A DNA stretch of 58,762 nucleotides from CAWDNM01 sp964521195 (GTDB taxonomy: Bacteria > Actinomycetota > Coriobacteriia > Anaerosomatales > JAAXUF01). The stretch's first letter is position 1. Every line of letters starts with the position of its first letter. The notes beneath the pieces were generated by a model. That model made no database searches. It was not told the origin of the DNA and saw only the letters and a program-made list of their open reading frames with translations. Position numbers and translations under genes: made by a program. Of the stretch, positions 15,686-22,902 are shown piece by piece. The stretch spans positions 1-58,762 of the forward strand of contig CAZFRE010000009.1 of the NCBI GenBank assembly GCA_964521195.1, given 5' to 3'.

Positions 15686-17035
15686 TCAGAGACCAAGCCG
15701 CTGCATCCTTGCCTCGAGCGTCTTGGCGGTCAGCCCAAGGAGCTTCGCGGCCTTGGGCACGCTGCCCCCCGACCTGTCGAGGGCCTGTTGCACAAGGTCG
15801 AGTTCGACTTCCTCCAATACCACCCCTTCATCCGGCAACACGAATGCGGCAGCACTTCTGCTGGAGGTCGTGACGCCAGCTCTCACCTCTGCGGGCAGGT
15901 CGGAGAGCTCGATCTCCTCGCCGTGGGACAGGATGACGATCCGCTCGATGGTGTTCTCGAGCTCACGGATGTTGCCGGGCCATTGGTAGTGCACGAGCGC
16001 CTGCATCGCGTCGGGCGTCAACCGTTTGTCGTTCGCGTTGAACTTCTCCATGAAGTGGGCGACCAGGACCGGGATGTCACCCGACCGCTGGCGCAGCGGC
16101 GGCAGTGTGATGGGAACGACGTTCAACCGGTAGAACAGGTCCTCGCGAAATCCCCCATCGGCGATCAGCTGCTGCAGGTCCTGGTTGGTTGCGGCCACCA
16201 CACGCACGTCCACTTCGATGCTCCGGGTACCTCCAAGGCGCTCGAAGCGCCGTTCTTGAAGCACACGAAGCAACTTGACCTGCGTTGCCGGCGAGATGTC
16301 GCCGATCTCATCCAGGAAGAGCGTGCCACCGTTTGCCATCTCGAATCTGCCCGGTTTCGCGGTCATCGCCCCGGTGAAGGCGCCCTTCTCATAGCCGAAC
16401 AGCTCGCTCTCAAGCAGCGTCTCCGGAAGCGCTCCGGCGCTCACCGAGACGAAGGGCTTCGCCGCACGCGTTGACAGCATGTGCAGGGCGCGGGCGATGA
16501 GCTCCTTGCCGGTGCCCGACTCACCGTAGATCATCACCGTGGCCGAGGTCGGGGCGACCTTGTGCACGGTCTCAAGGATGTCCGTCATCCCGGGGTCGGT
16601 AGCGACGATCCCCTGCACGTCGTACTCACGATCCAGCTCCCCGCGCAGGCGCTCGACTTCTGCGACCATCTCCGAGTACGTCAGCGCCTTCGTGATCGCG
16701 AGCTTGAGTTCCTCGAGGTCGAAGGGTTTGGTGAGATACTCGGTCGCCCCGGCCTTCATGGCATCGACAGCGGTCGCCACGTTGCCGTGAGCCGTGAGCA
16801 TGATGATTGGGAAGCGGGCGTCCTTCGAGCGCAGCGTGCGCAAGACTTCCATACCGTCCTTGCCCGGCATGCGATGGTCGAGGACCATCACGTCCGGCTC
16901 GGCTTCTGCGACAGCAGCCAGCGCCTCCTTGCCGTCCGCCGCCTCGACGACTTCGAAGCCTTCACTCGAGAGCGCCTGTCCGAGAACCCAACGCATGTTC
17001 TTCTCGTCGTCAACGATGAGAATTCTCTTGCTCAT
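15686..17035 (-). CDS. NtrC-family sigma-54-dependent response regulator
   Basis: A 449-residue activator. The receiver domain (1-120) has the phospho-acceptor in PDVMVLDHRMPGKDG, Thr in IMLTAHG and Lys in TKPFD. The AAA+ domain (about 140-370) has Walker A GESGTGKE, the sigma-54-contacting GAFTGA loop, GTLFLDEIGD, and arginine-finger and sensor segments. A Fis-type helix-turn-helix, KAAKLLGLTAKTLEARMQRL, ends the protein. It should activate sigma-54 promoters when phosphorylated by the kinase encoded 13 bases upstream. The rpoN-kinase-activator order suggests a dedicated system. Target genes are not evident in the window. Confidence 0.93.
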   Translation of the reverse strand: MSKRILIVDDEKNMRWVLGQALSSEGFEVVEAADGKEALAAVAEAEPDVMVLDHRMPGKDGMEVLRTLRSKDARFPIIMLTAHGNVATAVDAMKAGATEYLTKPFDLEELKLAITKALTYSEMVAEVERLRGELDREYDVQGIVATDPGMTDILETVHKVAPTSATVMIYGESGTGKELIARALHMLSTRAAKPFVSVSAGALPETLLESELFGYEKGAFTGAMTAKPGRFEMANGGTLFLDEIGDISPATQVKLLRVLQERRFERLGGTRSIEVDVRVVAATNQDLQQLIADGGFREDLFYRLNVVPITLPPLRQRSGDIPVLVAHFMEKFNANDKRLTPDAMQALVHYQWPGNIRELENTIERIVILSHGEEIELSDLPAEVRAGVTTSSRSAAAFVLPDEGVVLEEVELDLVQQALDRSGGSVPKAAKLLGLTAKTLEARMQRLGL

Positions 17036-17048
17036 GTGCCCGATCCCC

Positions 17049-18584
17049 TCACTCGCTCATGGCAGCGGGAAGCGTGACCGTGAAGCTCGTCCCGTCACCA
17101 CTGCTTTCGACTTCGATATGCCCGTCGTGCTCATCGATGATTCGGTGGACGATCGTCAGTCCCAGCCCGGTTCCCTCGGCACGCTTTGTGAAGAACGGGT
17201 CGAACACCTTTGGCAGATCCCGTTCAGCTATCCCGGGGCCGTCGTCGGCGACGAGCACCTCGACGTACTCGCCGGCTGCCCTCGTGGTGATCGTGATGGT
17301 GCCGCCATCCTTGACCATGGCCTGCACGCCGTTGGTGACGAGATTCAGAAAGACCTGCTTGAGCTGGTCCGGATCGCCCAGGACCCTTGGCAGATCAGCT
17401 GCCGTTCGCAATTGGATGACCACATTCGACTGCTTCGCGAACCGGTTCGTGAACAGGACGACGTCTTCGATCACGCCGTTCAGGTCCGCTTGCACAAGAG
17501 TCGGCTTGCTCGGTCGCCCAAAGTCGAGCAGTGCCTTGATCACCTTGTCGAGCCGATCGATCTCTTGCTTGATGACCTCTGCGGCCTCCTCGATGCGTGC
17601 GGCATCGCACTGCGCATCCTCGAGGAGCTGCACGGACGCCCGGATCACTCCGAGCGGGTTGCGCACCTCGTGCGCGACGCCCGCGGTCAACTCACCCATC
17701 GCCGCCAGCCGGTCAGCACGGATGAGCTGGTCCGTGAGGGCCTTGATGTCGGAGACGTCCTCGAGCGTGACCACGGCCCCCAGCACAGTGCCCCCCACCG
17801 CGCGCATTCGCGACGTGGAAACCTGTACGTGAACCTCTTGGCCGTCGGATGTGACGAGTGTCGTCTCACGCATGGCGATCGGCAGCCGGCCGGCGAGCAC
17901 CTTGGACACGTCAGCCGACAGTCCGCCGTCCACCCTGAACAGCAGGCTGATCGGCTTGGGGACCATCTCGAACTCCGACATGTCCAGCATGCGCTCGGCA
18001 GCAGGATTGGCGGTGGCGACTGAGCCGTCCGGACCCACGGTGATCACCCCGGACGTGATCGAGCGCAGGATGGACTGCGTGTAGTCCTGGATGTTGATCA
18101 ACTGGATCGCGCGCTCCTCGAGCTTCTTGTACGCCTCTTCGAGCTGGACTGACAGTTGCCGCAGGTCTCGGGCCTTGTTCTCCTCGGTATCTCGAATCAT
18201 CCCGAACAGGACGCCGACAACGAGGAACGTCGCGATCTCCAGCCAGTTCTCCGGCGAGATTCCAAAGCCCGACACGGAATCGGTCTGCGAATGGAGGATG
18301 AACGGTAGCGACGCCACCACGGCCGTAAGAGCGCCACCCCGTCGTCCGAAGACGAACGCGGCGTAGATGATCGGGATGAGGAACAGTCGGCGGTAGACAA
18401 GCTGCATCGTCAGCGTCTCGACCGTGTGCGGCGTGAACAGGTAGAGGGCCGACACGAACGTCAGCATCACCGCGATGACGATCGCTGCTCGTATCGACTC
18501 ACGCCGCCGCCGCTCTTCGGCCTCCGAATCGCTGATGCCGACCTGAGACGGCCGCTGGGGCAGATCGGCGCGCTCCGGACTCAT
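17049..18584 (-). CDS. Membrane PAS-domain sensor histidine kinase (NtrB-like)
   Basis: A 511-residue kinase. Four or so membrane segments lie near residues 35-145. A coiled linker and PAS domain (about 165-275) follow, then the H-box GVAHEVRNPLGVIRASVQL and a complete HATPase domain with NLVTNGVQAM, ADDGPGIAERDLPKVFDPFF and GTGLGLTIVHRI. The arrangement is that of NtrB/ZraS-type partners of sigma-54 activators. The ATG at 18584 overlaps the rpoN TGA as ATGA, and the response regulator starts 13 bases after the kinase stop. The signal is unknown; the large membrane portion suggests an envelope or membrane cue. Confidence 0.92.
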   Translation of the reverse strand: MSPERADLPQRPSQVGISDSEAEERRRRESIRAAIVIAVMLTFVSALYLFTPHTVETLTMQLVYRRLFLIPIIYAAFVFGRRGGALTAVVASLPFILHSQTDSVSGFGISPENWLEIATFLVVGVLFGMIRDTEENKARDLRQLSVQLEEAYKKLEERAIQLINIQDYTQSILRSITSGVITVGPDGSVATANPAAERMLDMSEFEMVPKPISLLFRVDGGLSADVSKVLAGRLPIAMRETTLVTSDGQEVHVQVSTSRMRAVGGTVLGAVVTLEDVSDIKALTDQLIRADRLAAMGELTAGVAHEVRNPLGVIRASVQLLEDAQCDAARIEEAAEVIKQEIDRLDKVIKALLDFGRPSKPTLVQADLNGVIEDVVLFTNRFAKQSNVVIQLRTAADLPRVLGDPDQLKQVFLNLVTNGVQAMVKDGGTITITTRAAGEYVEVLVADDGPGIAERDLPKVFDPFFTKRAEGTGLGLTIVHRIIDEHDGHIEVESSGDGTSFTVTLPAAMSE

Positions 18585-19969
18585 CGGCGGCGCCTGGCCC
18601 AACTCGGTTCGATCCGCAATTCTTCGCGGTACTTCGCCACCGTGCGCCTCGCAACCGTGACACCCTCGTCGGACAGCAGTTCGGCCAGCCGCTGATCGGA
18701 GAGTGGCTTGGCCTGATCCTCATCGCGCACCAGCTCGCGCAGTCGCTGTTTGATGCTTGTAGCCGCCACGTCCGTGCCCGTGGTGGTGCGGTAGCCGCCG
18801 CTGAAGAAGTGCTTGAGCTCGTAGAGCCCGTACGGCGTGGCCATGTACTTCCCGGTGACACCACGCGAGACGGTCGACAGGTGCACGCCGAGCTCAACTG
18901 CCACGTCCTCGAGTCGTAGCGGGCGCAGGAGGCCGTGCCCGTCTTCGAAGAACTCGGCCTGAACCTCGAGGATGATCTGCGTTATCCGCGTGACGGTGTC
19001 CTTACGGCGATCGACGTTCTTGATGAAGCTCTCGGCCGAACGGATCTTGTCTTTGAGGTAGCGTCGCGTCTCATCGTCGGCACTGGAGCCGCTCTTGAGC
19101 ATGCTGCGATACCTCGGTGACACCCGAAGGGTCGGCAGTGCCTCGTTGTTCGAGGTTATGAGCCAATCCTCGTCGAACCGCCTGATCGTCACGTCCGGGA
19201 CGATGTAACCGGGAGACGGGCCCGGCGAGAACGCGCCTGCTGGCCTCGGGTTCAGGATGCGCAACACCTCTACCAGACGTCGCACCTCATCCTCATCGAT
19301 CTTGAGCGCTCGAGCGACCTTCCGGAAGTGATTGGCGGCGACGTCGTCGAGGTGCTCCTTGACGATTCGCAGCAGGTCGGGCTCGTCGAGTCCGAGGAAC
19401 TCCATCTGGATGCACAGTGCCTCCGCCAGATCGCGCGCGGCGACTCCAGGCGGATCGAGCTGCTGGACCGCGCTCAACGCCGCGGCCGCCTGTTCGACGG
19501 TCACGCCCGCAAGCACCGCGATCTCCTCGAGTGATCCTACGAAGAACCCGTCGTCGTCAAGCGAGCCCACCACGAGTCGCGCGGCTCGTGCGATCGAGTC
19601 GCTTACACTGAGGAGCGCGATCTGATCGAGCAGGTAGTCATCGAAGGACTGCACGCCCCCAACGAACTCCTCGGTGTTCGCGCTCTCCGCATTGGGATCG
19701 CGAGGCGCCGTCTGCTCTACGGTGTCGAGGTCTTCGTACATCTCGAGCCACTCGTCCCACGAGCGCTCTTCGTCTCGTTCGTCGACCGGCTCGTCCTCGG
19801 ACGGCTCGTTCTCGGTCTCATCGACCTCGAGCACCGGGTTCTCGAGCATCTCGACTTCGATGAGCTGCTGGAGATCGGCGATGGGCATAGCCAGGATGTT
19901 GAGGCCCTGGTAGACCTGGGGCGACAACGTCACCTTGTGCCGCAGTTCCGGTCGCTGCGAAAGCTCCAT
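18581..19969 (-). CDS. rpoN: RNA polymerase sigma-54 factor
   Basis: A 462-residue sigma-54 with all regions. The N-terminal activator-interaction region is rich in Leu/Gln (LSQRPELRHKVTLSPQVYQ, ADLQQLIEVEMLENP). An acidic linker of about 50 residues follows, then the core-binding domain, the HTH around LEDVAVELGVHLSTVSRG and the RpoN box ARRTVAKYRE at the C-terminus. It recognises -24/-12 promoters and needs an AAA+ activator, which is encoded two genes downstream. The ATG at 19969 has GGGGGAGGCGAC upstream. Most actinobacteria lack rpoN, so its presence marks a deep lineage or transfer. Confidence 0.96.
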   Translation of the reverse strand: MELSQRPELRHKVTLSPQVYQGLNILAMPIADLQQLIEVEMLENPVLEVDETENEPSEDEPVDERDEERSWDEWLEMYEDLDTVEQTAPRDPNAESANTEEFVGGVQSFDDYLLDQIALLSVSDSIARAARLVVGSLDDDGFFVGSLEEIAVLAGVTVEQAAAALSAVQQLDPPGVAARDLAEALCIQMEFLGLDEPDLLRIVKEHLDDVAANHFRKVARALKIDEDEVRRLVEVLRILNPRPAGAFSPGPSPGYIVPDVTIRRFDEDWLITSNNEALPTLRVSPRYRSMLKSGSSADDETRRYLKDKIRSAESFIKNVDRRKDTVTRITQIILEVQAEFFEDGHGLLRPLRLEDVAVELGVHLSTVSRGVTGKYMATPYGLYELKHFFSGGYRTTTGTDVAATSIKQRLRELVRDEDQAKPLSDQRLAELLSDEGVTVARRTVAKYREELRIEPSWARRRR

Positions 19970-19992
19970 GTCGCCTCCCCCGAACCGATCGG

Positions 19993-20029
19993 CCCGGCGT
20001 GAGAGAGCGCCGGGGCTGCAAAAAGTATA
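19993..20029 (-). promoter_or_regulatory. Putative rpoN -10 box and 5' leader hairpin
   Basis: On the minus strand a TATACT box (20029-20024) would start transcription near 20017. The leader then folds at once into CCCGGCG/CGCCGGG (20014-20008 with 19999-19993). No clear -35 box is seen. A 5' end stem may stabilise the mRNA. Confidence 0.4.
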
Positions 20030-20080
20030 CCACCGCCGCGAGCCATCGAACCCTCTGCGACCTGCGGAGATTGTGTGTAC

Positions 20081-21061
20081 TCAGTCCTGGGGCGGGAGCG
20101 GGGAACGCGTCCCTGCCTCCGGCCACTGCACGACGATGATGGCGGAGACCACAAGCAAGCCGCCGAGCATCTGCACGACCGAGAGCGACTCGCCGAACAA
20201 CACGTACGCTCCGATACCCGCCAGGAACGGCTCGACCGTCGACGTCACGGTCGCGTTCGTAGGAGGGATGTGACGCAGTGCGGTCAGAAACGCGCCGAAC
20301 GGCACCACCGTGCTGACAACGGCCATGAAGAGCACCGCCGCCGCCGACTTCGGGTCTGCGAACACGCTCACAACCCTCGACGGGCCCAGCGCCAGCAACC
20401 AGAACAGCGCGGCGAACCCCAGCCCCCATACGAGCGTGGTGTACGGAGAGTACCTACCTGCGGCATACGTGCCCATCAGGGAGTACCCCGCGAAGAAGAC
20501 CGCGGAAAGCAGTCCCCAGAAGACTCCTGCGGGCGAGACGACAAGACCTCCGCCGAACGCGCCGACGACCATGGCGCTGCCGGCCACGGACAGTCCGACG
20601 CCGACCGGCAGTGCCCACGTGAACCGATGCTTGAGGAATACGACACCGACGGTCAGCACGATGACCGGCGCGAGGTACTCAAGGAGTATCGCAGTGGCCA
20701 CATTCGTCAGCGAGATGGTCTTGAAATACGTGTAGTGGACCATTGCCAGTCCGGCGACCCCGAACACGGCGAAGAACGGTACGTCACGACGGGTGACGAC
20801 CAGATCGCGTCGCCTCACGAATGCGAGCACGATCAGGAGAATGACGAACGCCGAGCACGCGCGGCCGGCCGCGAGGACCGTAGGCTCGATCCGGATGCCC
20901 AGCGGCGGAATCGGCCAGGACTCGTTCGCGGTTGAGGGGACGGTGAAGAGCCACTTGGCCATCAACCCACCGGTCGCCCAGCATGCGGCGGCCAGAAGGG
21001 CGAGAGCGTAGCCGGTGAACCGACCGGCTGTCTGGGCCTCGACGTCAGGCGAGTCCTGCAC
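20081..21061 (-). CDS. DMT-superfamily (EamA) transporter
   Basis: A 326-residue membrane protein with ten hydrophobic segments forming two EamA repeats. The first begins GYALALLAAACWATGGLMAKW; the second begins AGVFWGLLSAVFFAGYSLMG and ends in TVEPFLAGIGAYVLFGESL, a common EamA feature. Substrates of this family include amino acids, nucleotide sugars and drugs; none can be assigned here. The GTG at 21061 is chosen because AGGAGTCTC lies directly upstream. It overlaps the end of the CDF gene by 17 bases, so it should be expressed with that exporter from the operator-controlled promoter region near 22017. Confidence 0.85.
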   Translation of the reverse strand: MQDSPDVEAQTAGRFTGYALALLAAACWATGGLMAKWLFTVPSTANESWPIPPLGIRIEPTVLAAGRACSAFVILLIVLAFVRRRDLVVTRRDVPFFAVFGVAGLAMVHYTYFKTISLTNVATAILLEYLAPVIVLTVGVVFLKHRFTWALPVGVGLSVAGSAMVVGAFGGGLVVSPAGVFWGLLSAVFFAGYSLMGTYAAGRYSPYTTLVWGLGFAALFWLLALGPSRVVSVFADPKSAAAVLFMAVVSTVVPFGAFLTALRHIPPTNATVTSTVEPFLAGIGAYVLFGESLSVVQMLGGLLVVSAIIVVQWPEAGTRSPLPPQD

Positions 21062-21989
21062 GAGACTCCTGCTCGGTCTTGGTCCTCTGATAGGTGTCGT
21101 ATGGCTCGAGGTGTGCGATGACATCCGCCACCTGTGGGAAGTGTTCGGCGATCGCACGCTCGACGCTCTCGACTATCTCGTGGCCTTGCGCCACGGTCGC
21201 ATCGGGTGCCACCTGTACGTGCAGATCGACCATCACCTCGGCCTCGGAACCCCGCGTTCGGATGTGGTGACAACCCAACACCCCCGGCACGGCGAGTGCG
21301 ACGTCGCAGATCTCGTCGACCGGGATGCGTGCCGCGTCCGACAGCGTGGCGCTCGCCTGCTTGAACACGCCCCAGGCTGTGTAGACGATCGCACCCGTCA
21401 CCAGCAGCGCGACGATGGGATCGGCCTTGGGGAAGCCCGCACGCACGAGGATCAGGCTGATGATGACTCCGATGCTGACCAACGCATCCGATCCCGTGTG
21501 GCTCGCGTCTGCGACGAGGATCGCGCTGCCCAGCCGTCGGCCGACCGCCCTCTCCCACATGGTCACACCGAGATTGATCACAAGCGTTCCGATCATGACG
21601 ACGAACGACATCACGTCGACCGCTGGTGGCTCCGCACCGCTCGAGAGCGCAGCCACCGCTTCACTGCCGATCCGGTACGCGGCGAACAGGAGCATGGCGC
21701 CGATGATCGCGGACGCATACGTCTCGAACTTCGAATGGCCATAGGGGTGATCCGCGTCGGCCGGCTGACTCGCGAAACCCATTCCCACCAGGCCGACGAC
21801 GTTGCTTGTGCCATCGAACAGCGAGTGGAAGCCGTCGGCCTGCATCGCCGCAGACCCGATGGCAGCGCCCCAGAAGAGCTTGGCGCACGCGACGGCGAGA
21901 TTCAGGAAGAGAATCACCCACAGCGTACGCTTGATCGCGCGCACGCGCGCACCCTCGACATCACCGACCGATTCCCGCCGATACCCCAC
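21045..21989 (-). CDS. Cation diffusion facilitator (CDF) metal exporter
   Basis: A 314-residue CDF protein with six membrane segments. Segment II carries ADGFHSLFDGTSN and segment V carries VADASHTGSDALVS, the paired His/Asp metal site, here H-D/H-D as in Zn/Fe/Co-type members. HPYGHSKFE follows segment II. The C-terminal cytoplasmic domain (about 215-300) has VPGVLGCHHIRTRGSEAEVMVDLH. It exports divalent cations using the proton gradient. The GTG at 21989 has GGGGGA upstream. It is divergent from the repressor gene and shares an intergenic region that contains a CsoR/CstR palindrome. Confidence 0.9.
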   Translation of the reverse strand: MGYRRESVGDVEGARVRAIKRTLWVILFLNLAVACAKLFWGAAIGSAAMQADGFHSLFDGTSNVVGLVGMGFASQPADADHPYGHSKFETYASAIIGAMLLFAAYRIGSEAVAALSSGAEPPAVDVMSFVVMIGTLVINLGVTMWERAVGRRLGSAILVADASHTGSDALVSIGVIISLILVRAGFPKADPIVALLVTGAIVYTAWGVFKQASATLSDAARIPVDEICDVALAVPGVLGCHHIRTRGSEAEVMVDLHVQVAPDATVAQGHEIVESVERAIAEHFPQVADVIAHLEPYDTYQRTKTEQESRAGLA

Positions 21990-22007
21990 TGAGTCCCCCG
22001 CTTACGA

Positions 22008-22036
22008 TTGCGCGCAATACCCCTAGGGGGTATGAT
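22008..22036 (+). promoter_or_regulatory. Repressor-gene promoter with CsoR/CstR-type operator
   Basis: -35 TTGCGC (22008-22013) and -10 TATGAT (22031-22036) are 17 bases apart. The palindrome ATACCCC-TAG-GGGGTAT (22017-22033) occupies the spacer. It predicts autoregulation of the repressor at 22084 and probably control of the divergent CDF/DMT genes. Confidence 0.8.
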
Positions 22037-22083
22037 TTCTCCAACACCTCAGGATACCCTACCTCCAGCGGACGGAGCGAACT

Positions 22084-22386
22084 ATGACTGACATCAGCAC
22101 TGCGGATCTCATCACGGACGATGCCGAACGGAAACGGATCCTGAATCGGCTTCGTCGGCTTGAGGGCCAGATTCGAGGCCTGCAGTCGATGATCGAGTCG
22201 GGCAAGGACTGCGACGCGGTGCTCACGCAGATCATGGCCGCTAAGTCAGCGCTCAATCAGGTCGGCCTGCACATAATCGGCCATTCCATGAAGACCTGCC
22301 TCATCAGTGACGATGCCGCTACAAAGGATGAGGTGATCGACGAGGCTATCGCCGTCTTCCTCAAGTACTCGAACTGCGTGAAGTAG
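22084..22386 (+). CDS. CsoR/CstR-family (DUF156) transcriptional repressor
   Basis: A 100-residue all-helical repressor of the CsoR/RcnR/FrmR/CstR family, with the typical RKRILNRLRRLEGQIRGLQ helix. Cys43 and Cys72 match the two conserved cysteines, spaced 29 residues as in CsoR and CstR. The CsoR copper-ligand His lies 25 residues after the first cysteine; here that position is Ser68, with a His at 67. This fits a CstR-like thiol/persulfide sensor better than a canonical Cu(I) sensor, or an altered metal site. An extra Cys98 lies near the C-terminus. Three matching palindromes in the window are likely targets. Confidence 0.88.
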   Translation: MTDISTADLITDDAERKRILNRLRRLEGQIRGLQSMIESGKDCDAVLTQIMAAKSALNQVGLHIIGHSMKTCLISDDAATKDEVIDEAIAVFLKYSNCVK

Positions 22387-22405
22387 GTACCAGGCTCGGG
22401 GACGA

Positions 22406-22443
22406 ACACAGACGGGGCCCACCGAAGTGGGCCCCGTCTGTGT
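22406..22443. terminator. Perfect 17-bp bidirectional terminator hairpin
   Basis: ACACAGACGGGGCCCAC (22406-22422) pairs perfectly with 22427-22443 around CGAA. It lies between the converging repressor gene and thioredoxin gene and can end both transcripts. Confidence 0.85.
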
Positions 22444-22457
22444 CGTCTGAGGTCTCG

Positions 22458-22781
22458 CTACGCTTCGAGCGCCAGCCCTCGGCCAAGCGCGTCCGCACCC
22501 TGGGCTCCGACGACTTGCGCCGTCATCGTCCCGTTCACGAACTTCGCGATCGTCGGGATGCTCATGACGCCGTACCGAACCGCCAGCTCCTGGTTCTCGT
22601 CGATGTTCACCTTGACGAACTTCGCCGAGCCGCCCACGCGGGCCGCGAGCTTGTCGAGCTCCGGCCCGACGATCCGGCAGGGGCCGCACCAAGGCGCCCA
22701 GAAGTCAACCACAACAGGCACATCAGACTCGGTGACTTCCGCGTCCCACTCGGCAACAGTGATGTCTTTCGCGTTACTCAT
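22458..22781 (-). CDS. trxA: Thioredoxin
   Basis: A 107-residue classic thioredoxin with the active site FWAPWCGPCRIVGPEL (Cys32, Cys35), the cis-proline segment YGVMSIPTIAKF and a final amphipathic helix. It reduces protein disulfides and is itself reduced by thioredoxin reductase. The ATG at 22781 follows GGAGGGACACCGAG. Its promoter is near consensus and carries a CsoR/CstR-type palindrome in the spacer, like that of ccdA, whose product draws electrons from thioredoxin. Its control by the DUF156 repressor suggests a thiol- or sulfur-stress thioredoxin rather than the general housekeeping one. Confidence 0.93.
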   Translation of the reverse strand: MSNAKDITVAEWDAEVTESDVPVVVDFWAPWCGPCRIVGPELDKLAARVGGSAKFVKVNIDENQELAVRYGVMSIPTIAKFVNGTMTAQVVGAQGADALGRGLALEA

Positions 22782-22821
22782 CTCGGTGTCCCTCCGACGA
22801 ATCCTTCCTGAATTGGTCATG

Positions 22822-22850
22822 ATTATACCCAGTGGGGTATCGGCCGTCAA
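22822..22850 (-). promoter_or_regulatory. Thioredoxin promoter with CsoR/CstR-type operator
   Basis: Minus-strand -35 TTGACG (22850-22845) and -10 TATAAT (22827-22822) are 17 bases apart. The palindrome ATACCC-AGTG-GGGTAT (22825-22840) lies across the spacer and the start of the -10. It may also affect the divergent gene at 22903. Confidence 0.82.
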
Positions 22851-22902
22851 TGCCGACACGCGGGGTGTCGAAGCGAGTATCATCGCGCGCAGGGAGGATG
22901 AC

